The notes beneath the pieces are model-generated. The model did not search any database. It worked only from the letters and a program-made list of their open reading frames with translations, and was not told the DNA's origin. This document shows, one piece after another, positions 43,341 to 54,600 of a DNA stretch of 64,000 nucleotides. Source of the DNA: Chlorella sorokiniana (Eukaryota > Chlorophyta > Trebouxiophyceae > Chlorellales > Chlorellaceae); the NCBI GenBank assembly GCA_025917655.1, contig CP084620.1:2604001-2668000 (forward strand), given 5' to 3'. The position numbers and the translations under genes are program-made. Numbering within the stretch: position 1 is the stretch's first letter; the number at the start of each line of letters is the position of its first letter.

Positions 43341-44054
43341 GGTCCCTATGCAGCGCGCAATGTCGGACCAACATCATTTTGGTGCCCCCAACCTGCACCT
43401 GCAGGATGCAATGGCTTGTTCCTTTGCTGCAAACGAGCAGAAATCCTGCCCATTCTTTGTGCGTTCATGCACATGACTTGATGTAGCGCTGCTCTGTCAT
43501 CGGCTCAGTTCTTGGCCCGTCAACCAATCCAGCCAAGGATGTCCACCAAAGATGGGACTGCATGCAAACGCAAGCCGGCGCCAGCAGGGACTGCCATGCA
43601 ACAGCGGCAACAAGGGTGGCAGCATGTCCCTGTCTGAGCTGGGTTACCTTCTCTGGCCTTCTCGCAATCGTGGCTGATTCCACCGTTGAATCAAATTCAA
43701 GGTACTGCCCCTAGAGAACCCTTGCTGACGGGCACGGGTCGGGGAGGGCTTACAAGTCCCGCTCAAGCTTTACCTGGTTCCATCCGCGTGGCGCTATTGA
43801 ATTTTAGCTTTTCAGCGTCGTACCGCAGCTTCTTGTGGTTGTTCCAAGCACGGCACCCTCCGGAGTTGCACCAAGCTGAAGGCGCAGCACAGGAGACGTT
43901 CAGATGGTGAGAGACATGGGAAAAAAAGTGGGCGCGAGCAGCCACATGGACCGATGTGAGCCGCGAGTCCATCCCGCCGCGGTGCCTTGCCGCTGCAGCC
44001 GCCACCGAGCGCAGGGCGCGCACTGCAGTCGCCCAACGCGTGCGCTGCCGGTGC
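43341..44054. other. Spacer between SNF2 and metacaspase genes
   Basis: About 710 bases between two + strand genes. A GTG-initiated frame from 43956 is open into the metacaspase start, so its 5' end might extend. Otherwise I see no gene. It should contain the SNF2 3' UTR and the metacaspase promoter. Confidence 0.5.
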
Positions 44055-47000
44055 ATGCAGGACCTGTCTGGCTGGCGTCGCAAAGAACTGCGCGAGCTGT
44101 GTGAATTCCAAGGGTTAGAGGCCAGCGGCAGCACAAAGGAGCTGGGGCGGCGCATCCAGGCGGCCTTCTGTGTGGGCGCTGCCCTGGATGTGTACTGCCC
44201 CGTCCTGCAGGGCCATCGCACCGGCTACATCAGCGGCTTCCTGGAGGATGGAAGGTGAGGACATGCCCCAGCTGGCGTGCATGGCTGCTTTCTGTGCCTG
44301 CTGCCTGCCTGCGCGGTGTTGGGGGGCTGGGGCAGCGGCGTCCCTTTTGCCGCCGCGGCCCCGCCCAGCAGTGGCGCAACTCTGACGCGATGCCCCTCGC
44401 GACCGCTATGGTGCCTCGTAGTGGTTTCGAGGTCACTTACATGGACAAAAAGAAGCGCGTGCCGAAGACAAGGGTGGTGCTGCTCACTGACGATGACTTC
44501 CAGCTGCTTAGAGCAGGTGGGCAAGGCACCCCCACCTGAGCCCTGCACCTCCTCCTGCCCCAGCAAACTGCACAGGGCAGCATGCGCAGCTTGCAGTGCT
44601 TGCGGCCGTGCTGTGCTGTGAAGCTGGCGGTGAGCAATGTTGCAACTGAGCACGGCTCAACCCTGCTGGTCGTTGTGCTGCAGACGAGGAGGAGCCTGAT
44701 GGGGAAGGGGCGACGGACGAGAGCAGCGGTGGCTGGGAGACAGACGACGGCGAAGCCGACAGCGAGGGAGACGAGGAGGAAGCCGTTCCGCTGGAGGAAT
44801 GGTCAAAGGAGGAGCTGCGGGTGGGTGGGTCCGGCCGGAGGGCAGCGCTGCTGCTTGGGCGTGCCTGGTTCGTAAGGAGTCGTGCTGTTGGTGGTGAGCA
44901 GCGGCACCTCCGGCTGTGCTGTGCAGGCAGCGTTGCGCGAGCGCGGTTTGTCTGGCAACGGCACAAAGGCGGAGCTTGTTGAGCGGCTTGAAAAGGCATT
45001 TGCAGAGGAGCAGGGAGACGAGGTTGGTGGACAGCGATGGGGAGTGGGGGAGCGAGCAAGATGGGGAGGTTGGGAGGCGCACTGTGCAGAACCTGCTGCC
45101 CTTTGCCTTGCATGCCCAGCCCCTTCACCGTTCGTAAGGACCCTGCCTCCCCAGCCCAGCGTGCCGCGCGGCAAGCTGGGGCCCGCAGCGCAGGGGCGCT
45201 GAGGGCGCTGAGGGCGCCCTGCGCTGCTGCCGCGCCGCCGCCCGCGCAGGAGTATGCCGACAGCGACGGCGCGGAGGGCATCACCGCTGGCATGGGCCGC
45301 CTGCACACCTGGGACAGCCCCTCCTCGGCGGCGGCGGGCGGCGGCGGCGCAGCCAGGAAGCGCGCCCTCATCATCGGGGCCAGCTGCAAGTAAGCCTGCC
45401 CCGGGGCTTCTTACTGTCGCCACGCACGTCAGCGCTGCGGCCTTCTTGTTTGTTCATGCAGCGGCAGGCTGGGGAGCAGCTGCCTGTTGGAAAAGAGCAT
45501 TGTTTAGTCGGGACCCCTGTGTGCGGCCTGCTGCAGGGGCCAGGAAGGCTATCTGCCGGGCGTGCTGCCAGACACTCGCGCGATGCACAGGCTGCTGGTG
45601 GAGCACTTCGGCTTCCCAGACAGTCCTGGTGGGCTTTCCACGGCTGCCTCTCTTCCTGCTTGCCTGGCGGTGCCGCCACCTGCTGCTCTGCTGCCCCGCT
45701 GCTGCACGCCATGCACCATGTGGCTCTCCTGGCCTAGCACGCCCTGCAGACTGCATCAAAGTGTTGACAGATGACCAAAAAGACCGGTTCAGGCGGCCCA
45801 CTCGCCACAACATCCGCCGCGGGTGCGAGTGGCTGACCAAGGACGTGCGACGTGGCGATTCGCTCTTCTTCCACTTCAGCGGTGAGGGTTGGGGGTGGTT
45901 AATGGTCTTGGGGGAGGGTGGCTGTGGCAGCAGGCTCTCCCTGCCTTCCGGCACGTGCGGCGTCTCTCTGTCAAGTGCTTTTGGGGAAGCAGCGCACACG
46001 GCGGGCTGCCCATCCTGCCTCCGAGCCGTAGCGGCATTGAGTGGCGCCTATCATGCCGCGCTGCTGCGCAGGCCACGGCGACTCGGATGAAGACCCCTCT
46101 GAGCCCAGGGGGTGTGCGCAGTCCATCTGCCCCTGCGATCACGGCGAGGCGGGTGTGATCACGGACAAGGAACTGCACACCTGGCTGGTGAAGCCCTTGC
46201 CGGCGGTGAGCCCTCTGCTGATGTGAAGGGGGAAGTGGGTATGTGGTCCATGCATGCTAGACTGCCCTGGGCGAATGCGGAGAGGCAGCGGCGCCCCCCC
46301 CTCCCCCGAGCAAGCAGGTCCGTCGCACGCTCCCTGTGCAGGGGGTCACGCTGCATGCCCTCATCGACAGCTGCCACAGCGGTACCGTGATGAACCTGCC
46401 GTACAACGCGGTGCTGGAGGAGGGCAGGTGGACGGGCTGGGAAGACGAATACCCGGGAGAGGCCTGGAAGCATGTGAGGGCGGCAAGTCCGGACATGGGA
46501 TCCCATGCTGTGCACGAAGTGCTGGAGTGGCCCGATGTGAATCCTGTTGAGTCGATTGCCGGCCTTGGCCGCCCATCTGCAGGCCACCGCGGCTGGAGCG
46601 CTTGCGGTGCAGTTCAGCGCTGCACGGCACGACCAGACAGCAATAGACCTGGGTAAGGGCGCAGGGTCGCGCTGCCGAGCAAGTGCCGCTCATGCCTTGA
46701 TCCCTGCCTGCCTGTTGACAGCAGGCAGCGCGTGTGCTCCGCGCTTGCGCGGCAATTAACTCCTCTGCCGGCTGCGCAGGGAGCCAGGGGGCCGCCACCT
46801 ATGCTTTCCAGCAAGCCATCCAGAAGCACTGGGAGGAGTGGGGCTTCAACATCGAGTGAGGCGGGGCAGCGCTGCTGCATGGGAGAGGGGAGGGGGTGGT
46901 GCGTGTGTGTGTGTGTGGGGGGGCGTGCGCGTATGGGCCACTGTGGCCCCCAGAGCTGAGGGGCCTGCTTGCGTCATTCCTTGCCCACCCCTTGGCCGCC

Positions 47001-47164
47001 GCCGCCGCCGCCGCGCGCGCCCTGGGCTGCGCAGGTACGGCGAGCTGCTGCAGGCGATGTACGAGGAGCTGCAGGGGAGCGACGTCTTCGAGGGCCAGGA
47101 GCCCACCATGTCGGCCTCCTCCCAGTTCAACCCGCTCAGCAGCGCCACCAAGTTTGAGCTGTGA
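44055..47164 (+). CDS. Type I metacaspase with two N-terminal SAP domains
   Basis: A caspase-fold Cys protease cutting after Arg/Lys, fused to putative DNA-binding domains. ATG 44055 directly precedes the first SAP domain (DLSGWRRKELRELCEFQGLE). A small beta-rich unit follows (GHRTGYISGFLEDG, then SGFEVTYMDKKKRVPKTRVV), resembling an Agenet/Tudor or SAP-associated module. An acidic linker (about 44680-44800) and a second SAP (WSKEELRAALRERGLSGNGT, exons near 44800-45020) come next. The peptidase domain begins KRALIIGASC (about 45358). It continues YLPGVLPDTRAMHRLL, DCIKVLTDDQ, and RGDSLFFHFSGHGDSDED with the catalytic His split from FSG by an intron near 45890-46070. LHALIDSCHSGTVMNLPY has the catalytic Cys at 46372-46374. 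The C-terminal part carries AATYAFQQAIQKHWEEWGF and ends NPLSSATKFEL, stop 47162-47164. The p20 and p10-like parts are contiguous, which fits type I. SAP domains suggest chromatin or nuclear targeting, unlike the zinc-finger prodomain of plant type I metacaspases. Confidence 0.85.
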
Positions 47165-47834
47165 GCCCACGGCGGCGGGTGCCTTGATGATGATGGATGC
47201 AAGTCGTTGTGACGCCTGGAAGCTTAAACTGCCCAATGAACCGTGATGTACCTAATCGGTCCATTCCAATATCACATCCTATAGTCCAATTTGTTAGATT
47301 CTCTGGTTGGCTGGCACAGGCGCAGTGGTGCACCACCGTTGCAGTGCAGGAGCGGCCAGGCCTCCTGCCATCTCTATCGTCGGCATTATCTGCTGTCATC
47401 ATTCATCTCCTGTGCGCATCCTGCAGTCATTTGATATGTGTATCGGCTGAACTGCGCCTCTGTGCTTTCGCGACCGGGCAGTACGATACCCATCGTTTGC
47501 CACTTCCCTGCGAGGCATTCCCGCGGAGCCTAGTCCTGAAGCAATTATCAGAATTCAAACGTGCTAGGCACGCTGAGGACGTTGTTCCCGCGGTTATTTT
47601 CTTACCACCCTCCATCTGTTTCTGGGCTCTCGTGCTTGTCACATCTGCTGCGTTCAACCTGACGACATACTTGCAGCGAACTTCAAAGCGGCGGTGCTAT
47701 TAGCCCCGACAGTCTCAGCCCGCAAATCCCACCAGGGACTCCACACCGTCGCCGCAACCTTGCCGCTTGCGCTTTGCGTGTTTCAGCGCCATTGATATCT
47801 GAACTCAACGTGACTGTGCGGTCAGAGGCAGGCA
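47165..47834. other. Spacer between metacaspase and Hsp70-like genes
   Basis: About 670 bases, less GC-rich than its surroundings, between two + strand genes. No gene is recognised. I looked for clustered heat-shock elements and found only an isolated GAATTC near 47550, which is not enough to call one. Confidence 0.5.
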
Positions 47835-50800
47835 ATGGCACAATCTTTTGCACTTGGGATTGACCTTGGGACGACGCACAGGTGAGCGGTGCCACCTGGC
47901 ACAACCCCTCTGCCCCTGGCTGCAGCTGCCCCCCGCTCCCCCTCTCCTGAGCCACCTTGGCGCATTTGTGCCGCAGCTGCATGGGGGTGTGGCGGGATGG
48001 CCAGGTGGAAATCATCCCCGATGCGGAGGGCAACCGGCTGTGGCCCTCAGCGCTGGCCTTCACAGACCGCGGCCGGCGGTTTGGGACGGCAGCGCAGCCG
48101 ACGCCCGACTCTGCTGGCAACCCGGCTGGCACCGTGCGGGCGCCAAACGCTTCTTGGGTCGGCACAGAAACGATCCAGAGCTGCAGCGGGATGCCGGCCT
48201 GCTGGCTGTGAGCGTGGCGGCCTCAGATGGAGAGGAGCATGCCGGGCTGACAGGTGTGATGTCTGGTGGTGTGGGGAGGGGGGCGCATTGCCAGGCACAG
48301 CATCTCTGCATGCGCGGGCGGGCTTCCCTGCACATTGAAGCATGTCATGCCTGCCCTGCTGCAGTGTCCTATGCGGGCCGCTGTTGCGGCGTGTCGCCGC
48401 TGCAGCTGTGCGCCATGCTGCTTGCAAGGATGAAAGCGCGGGCTGAGGAGTACGTCGGGGCTGCGTGGCCAAAGCTGTGCTGACGGTGCCGGCCTACTTC
48501 ACTCAGCAGCAGCGCCGCTTGCTCCAGGTGCAACGTGCTGGCTGCAGGCAGGCCGCGACCGTGGCGGCCGGGCCTGCAGCGCCGATCCCGGCTGGTCGGT
48601 TACATAACATAAAAGCTGTCTGCCCTAACAAGGCAGCACCATGACTTTCCCCGCTGCCTGGCTGTGGCCCCCTGCACTGCCACCGCAGGATGCTGCAGCA
48701 GTGGCGGATCTGCCAGCTCAGGGGCTGACGAGCGATGGCGGTGCTGCCGCACTGGCGTGGTTGCTGAAGAGGGGTGGAAGATGCGAGGAGCCTGAACGGC
48801 GAGTGCTGTTCTTGGACCTGGGCGGCGGCGGCCTCAGCGTATCCCTGAGCAAGTCTGGCAAAGGCACTGTGAAGGCGAGCACTCTGCGCTCATAGCCCAG
48901 ATGCATGACGTGGGGCCTGCTGCCCAGCCGGCAGGCGGCTTTAGGGGTGCCCTGCGGCCTGCTGGCCCCACCACGCAGCATCCCTGACGCAACCCCCCCC
49001 AGGTGGCAGCCCTGACAGGCGACCCTGGTGTGGGCGGCATCCACTTTGACGCCCGCCTGGTGCAGCACTGTCTCTCCGAGTTCCGCCGACGGCACGGCAT
49101 CGACCTGGGCGGCGACCCGCGCGCCATGGCCCGCCTGCGCGCGGCCTGCGAGCGGGCTAAGCGGGCGTTGTCGGTCGCCTCTCGGGCCACCATTACGCTC
49201 GACGAGCTGGCTGGGGTGCAAAAATTTGAAATCACCATTGCCCGCTCGGAGTTTGAGGAGATGTGCGAAGACCTGCTGCAGCGCTGCACCGAGGCGGTGG
49301 ACAGGGTAGGTGTCCTTGAGGGCAAGCCAGAGCTACAGCACGACAGCACTATCTCAAGCAGCACGGGCATCAATTTTCAGGTGACGTGCGTTACTGCTCA
49401 TGTCAAGTTACCTGCCACTTGTTGTGCAGGTTCTTGAACAGGCCAAGCTCACACGCAACGACATTGCTGAAGTGGTCCTGCTGGGCGGCTGCTCGCGCGT
49501 GCACGCGGTGCGCCGCCGCGGGCTGGCGCGCTTCCCTCACGCCGTGCTGTGCGGCGACCTGCATGCCGACGAAGCGGTCGCGGTTGGCGCCACGGTGCAG
49601 GTGAGCCTTCGCGGCAGCCTGCTTGGCTGCAGCTCCTGAACCCAAGACCAGAGGCAGTAGCATGTGCAGCCGCGCAAGCTTTGAGAACGTGCCAGCGCGG
49701 CTGCTTAGCTGCGCACGCCAGCCAGCCACCATGGCACCCTCCTTGAGCGCAGGCGGCCCTGTCGGGTGTGTTGGCGGACATGCCGCTGCGGGATGCATAC
49801 CCCTTGGCTTTGAGTGTCGGCAGTCCGAGTGGCGAAAGTAGGCTGGTGGTCGAACCGAGCACCTCCATACCCTCTTCGACGGATGTGGAGCTCTTTGTGC
49901 ACGACCCTATGCAGGCAACAGTGGTCATGACGGTGGGAAGGAGCTGCGCCGAGCCTGTTGTCGCACCGCCTCTGCTGCTGCGGTGTGCGGTGATGTCTTG
50001 CTGACCCCCGCCCCCACTCCTCCGAAACACACACACACATGCTGCATGAGCTGAAGTCCACACGGCCACGCACCCACACAACCCCGCCTACTGCACATCC
50101 CCCTGCCAGGTGTTCGAAACGCACAACAGCCAAGCGGCGGTCCACACCCCTGTGGCCACGCTCGAGTTGGGAGGCCTGCCGCCGCTGCCAGAACCGGGCG
50201 CCGTCCGCAAACTTTACGTTACACTTGCTCACTGTCTAACCGGTAAGAGGCAAGGCATGTCATCATCTGGCAAAGAACCTGTGCATGTTATCCCAGCCGG
50301 CAGCCGGCTTGTGGTCTGCGAGGCTGTCATGCAGAAATATGCAGTGAGGGGCCTGCCGGTCGCCTGCTGCCCCGCCCCATCCGCGCCTGGCCAGCGACAG
50401 GAATGCTGCGCTGCTCCACTTCCCACGCCGCCCAGGCCTGCTGGACGTGAAGGCCCGGGACGTGACACTCTGCGCCACCAAGGCGGCAGGCCAGGCGGCA
50501 GGCAAGGCGACGCTGCGGGATGACAGCCATGCTGTGCCGCTGAGCGTGAGAGGCCTCCGCGCACCCCTATCCCCGGCCCATGTGCGACGCCTGCGCGAAG
50601 AACGCGAGCGCTTTGATGCAGAGGATGAAAGGCTGCTGCGGGTGGGTTTGTCCTCAGTGGGGGCGGGAGGGGGCCAGATGCTGTGGACTTGCCCATGCAC
50701 TGCTTGAAAGGGTTCTAATCGTTGAACGGCCAGTGGGCAGGGCCTGACTGCTTGTCGCCGACTTGCCGCACTGCCCTCGCTTGTCTACAGGAAGCGGATG

Positions 50801-51656
50801 ACGGCAGCTGCGGTGAAGTGGAGCTGAACGAGGCTGAGAGGCATCCGCGGGCGACACACGAACAGCCGGGCGCCAGCTGCGCACCACCAACCCCCGAGGC
50901 GCCGGCGCCGGCGGCCCCTGCGGCATTTCGAGCCCGGCTGTGCCCCATCACCAATCAGCCCATCTTTAAGCCAGTGAGGGCCAGCGACGGCCATTTGTAC
51001 GAACGGATGGCCCTTGAAGGCAAGCAGCAGCTTGGGCTTGCCTGAGCCGTCAGAGGCAGAGCTTGTGCAACACATGCAAGCTGGGCTGAGGTCTGCCGCA
51101 CCCTTCTGACAGCAAGAACTGCAAGCAGTGCTGCGCGCTCTGCAAACACGCGCTCCGCCCCAATGGCTGCCATTCTCCCCTTCCCCATCGTGCAGGTTGG
51201 ATCGCCGGCCAGCGAGCGCTGGGCAAGGCGCCGTGCTCTCCAGTTACACGCGAAGTGTTGCAGTTGTATGGCGCGCCCAGCAGGGTCTTGCTGATGTGCC
51301 CCACCCTGAGCCGCCCGCTGGCTTGGTCACGAGGCCGCAGATGGAGCCTGCAGGCTGCCGCTGCTGCTCCTGCTGCCAGCCTGCTGGCCGCCGCCGTCGG
51401 GCGCCACCAGCTCGTGCCATGCCAGCTGGCAGTGCAGGCTGCCCAGCTGCAGCCGGCTGGTGTGGCCCCCAGCTCGGCCAGCGGGCCCAGCGCGCCCCTC
51501 GCCTCACGCAGCGCCAGCTTGCAGGGCAGGCGCCGCCGCTCGATCACCCTGGACAGGGGCATGCGCGCCGTGGCTATGACCTGCGTGGCGGGCAGCAGGC
51601 GCTGCTCTCATGCCTGCAGCCTGTGCTGCTGTCTTTTGACAGCTTCTGGGCATTGA
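47835..51656 (+). CDS. Divergent Hsp70 chaperone with a C-terminal U-box (predicted chaperone/E3 fusion)
   Basis: Exon 1 is 47835-47881 (MAQSFALGIDLGTTHS) and exon 2 begins at 47977 (CMGVWRDGQVEIIPDAEGN). The nucleotide-binding domain continues through AKRFLGR, AVLTVPAYFTQQQRRLLQD, VLFLDLGGGGLSVSLS, GGIHFDARLVQHC and VVLLGGCSRVHAV. It is divergent: the usual NEPTAAA is SDGGAAA. The beta substrate-binding domain is recognisable (DAYPLALSVGSPSGE, VFETHNSQAAVHTPVATLEL, GLLDVKARDVTL). A short lid start (LSPAHVRRLREERERFDAED) is followed by an acidic Pro/Ala linker, not a full lid. Then a U-box: LCPITNQPIFKPVRASDGHL-YERMALE (to 51019) joins across a GC-AG intron (51020-51195) to GWIAGQRALGKAPCSPVTREV. 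This covers both loops of the U-box fold. The stop is uncertain: the frame stays open to 51656, but the tail overlaps the E-Syt-like gene antisense and is probably shorter or spliced. Frame breaks lie near 48140 and 48460. Confidence 0.78.
51020..51195 (+). other. GC-AG intron splitting the U-box of the Hsp70-like gene
   Basis: The donor is CTTGAAG|GCAAGC and the acceptor CGTGCAG|GTTGG. Joining restores the U-box reading YERMALEGWIAGQRALG in phase, which no GT donor nearby does. The call depends on homology and on phase. Confidence 0.65.
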
Positions 51657-54600
51657 TGCGCACAACTGGCATTTACATACATGCGCCCACGGCCCCCGCA
51701 CCGCCACCCCGGCCCCATCCACACCCTCGCCATCCCCCACCCCACCCCGCAACGCCCACCACCGCCAAACATTAACGCCCCCACCCACCCACCTCCACAT
51801 CCTGGTCAAAGGAGTCGAAGGTGTCTAGACAGAACAGAGCGGGGCCGAAGCGGCGGTGCCGCGAGCCGGCGCTGCCGCCGGGCAGCAGCGCGGGCCCGCT
51901 GACGTCCCCGAGCTCCAGCACCAGGCTCAGCTGGGCTGCCTGCCGCATGTGTGAGGGGGGAACAGGCGGGGCAGCAGGGGGAGGCAGGGTGAGCAAGGGG
52001 GACCGGCACACGTCAGGAGGGCAGCGGGCACTGTTCGCAGGGAAGCTCAGTGGCGGCCGGCCGGCCGGCAGTACGTGGTGACAGGCTGGGTGGAGGAGAT
52101 GCTGCGAACGGAACGGATGTTGACAGCAGAAGCACCATCCTTTTCAACATCATAGCCAGCAGCAGCGGCAAGCTGGCAGCAGCTTGCCTGCGTGTCGCCG
52201 ACGGGCAGCGCGACGGGCAAGTAGAAGAGCTGGCGCCAGCTCAGCAGCCCCCGCCGCCCCCCGCCAGCGCGCGCATGCTGACCTGGCGGCGGCCGCCCCC
52301 ACGCCCAGGCTGTGCAGGCTGGCCGCCAGGGTGGGGCGGCTGGGTAGGCTGCCGAACACCTGCTTGCTGCGGTCGATATACACAGCCAGCACGCCGCGCA
52401 CACACCCGTCTGCCGCCGCTGCTGCAGCCGCGGCGTCCAGGCTGGCCGTCAGGCTGGGGGAGCGCAGCGCTGCCAGCGCTGCGGGCACCGACGGTACCGC
52501 ATGCGCCGTGCGGCAGGTGCGGGAGCCGCAGCAGGGGCAGGAGCGCACCCTGCCCTGCGCGCTGTGCCCGCTGTCCGCGCTCTCCTCCAGGCCCAGCCCC
52601 GCTGCCTGCGCCTGCTGCTCCTCCTGCTCGGCCTCCACCGCAGGCTGCGCATCCGCTGCTTGAGGGGTGCCTGGGGCAGTGACCAGCTCCCCTGCATCCG
52701 ACGCATCGCTGCCCAGCCCCTCCTCCAGCGGCGGCTCGTCAGCGGGGGCGGCCGCCGCGCGGCTGGGTGCCACGTGAAGCGCAGCCTCACCTTGCCCGCT
52801 GTCTCTGCCTGCGCAAGGGGGCAGCGCAGGTTCGGTTGGGAGGGGAGTGAGGGAGGGGGGGCGTGTGCAGCTGGTGGAGAGTATCTGGCCAGACAGGGTT
52901 GGCCGCAGGCCGGCCAGGAGAAAAGGAGCAATGGCCAGCAGCTGGCAGCGGGAAGACAGCCAGGCACGCTGATCCCCTCCAGTACCGCACCCTACAAGTG
53001 TACTGATAATAATCGAGGTCCACTTCCGACAGCGAGCCGGCCCCCAGCCAGGGCAGCCACCCGCCGCCCGGCTGCCCGCCGCCGTCTGACGCATCGTCGC
53101 CCGCGGCCCCCTCCTCGTCGGCCGCCGCCGCCGCCGCCGCTGTCGACGCTGTTCACCAGCTCTGCCATGCTGCGCTTCGAGGTGGCGGGCACCTCGAAAA
53201 CTTGCTCCCAGCAGGAGAGCGGCCGCAGCGCTGCGGTGTGCTGCGCGTCCTCCGCCGCCGCGGCCGCCGCCGCCGCGCTCGCGGCAGCGACCTGCGCCGC
53301 GGCCTCCGCTGCGGAGCGCGCCGGGCCGTCGGCAGCAGCTGCCACTGCCCGCAGGATGTTTGCCGCTGTCTGTGCCGCCTCTGCCACCTCCTCCGTCTCT
53401 GGCCGCACCTCCTCCCCGTTTTCTGCCTTGCCCCAGCCCTGCTGCCCTTCCCCAGGAGGGCTTGCATGCAGCTGCACACCGCCGTCCTCTGCTGCTGCTG
53501 CTGTTGCTGCCGCCGCGTCGGCCGCCCGTGTGGCGGCAGCCGCCTCGGCCGCCGCCGCCGCCTCCAGCAGGCCGGCCAGCGGGATGTCCAGGCAGCCCAG
53601 TGGGCGGTCCCAGCCCATGGGCTCGCCTGGCCGGTCCATGCGCTTCTTGTGGCTCAGCAGCAGGCGCAGCACCTGCCCCCTGTCGGCAACCACCAGCTCC
53701 AGCCGCTCGTCGGTCCAGGACGGGAGGCTGGCGGCCGGGTGCACAGTCCGCGTGAAGCCGCCCTGCGTGACCACGGGCGCGGCTGCGCTGCCGCTGCTGC
53801 CTCGTCGCTGCCGTCGTCGAGCTCCGCGGGGGCGCCTGAAGCAGCAGCGACACGCGGCCGTTGACGGCGCGGGGCGCCACGGCGGCAGGCTGCTGATCCT
53901 ACGGGGCGGGCAAGGCAGGGAGAGCCAAGCCTGCGTGAGCATTCAAGGAGACAACATGCATGCATCCAGCAGAGGCTGCAGGCTGGTCAGTCCAGCAGCA
54001 GCGCGGTACTGCAGGTACCGCCCGCTGTCCACCTGGACGCCAGCTCAGCATCCACCACGTCCACCACCAGCAGGCCCAGCGGGGCAGGCGTCGACCCGGC
54101 CTCCTCCCCAGCCCCCTCCTGCTCATCCGGCCCTTCTTCATCCATCAGCTGCACCACGGCGCCCGCTGAGGGCCAGGTGATCCTGTGACGGTTGCATCAC
54201 GCGGACAGAGGGGAATGGGGGTGAACCAGCACGTGTGCATCGATTGTGCAGGAAAGAGCAGTGTCGCCAAAAGCACGGCCGCTGGCTCGCTTATGTTCAA
54301 ACGCAGATGGCAGCCAGCGCAAGAGTGGTGATGGCAGCCAGCGCAAAGACGATAAGCGGCAGAGCAGCAGGAACAGCACACGCGGGCGGCGACTGTGTGG
54401 CAGGGCGCGGCTCACGGATCCAGCAGCCTGCGCTCTATCGTTTTCTTCAGCATGGGGAATAGCTCGGTGGCGGCGCCCAGCACATTCACGCCCAGCACGC
54501 TGTGGGGCGGGTGTCAAGGTGAGGAGGGCCGGGGGAATGTGTGTGTGTGTGGGGGGGGAGAACGGGGGAGTGGGTAAGAGGGAGGGCCTTGCATATGGAT

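Noticed and set aside
47400-47700. Possible heat-shock element upstream of the Hsp70-like gene
   Set aside because: Only one GAATTC-like unit was seen. A functional element needs several alternating nGAAn units.
52501-54180. A 559-residue open frame on the + strand
   Set aside because: It is antisense to the C2 and linker exons of the E-Syt-like gene. Its composition (Arg/Ala/Ser/Pro runs) is what GC-rich antisense frames give, and it has no domain.
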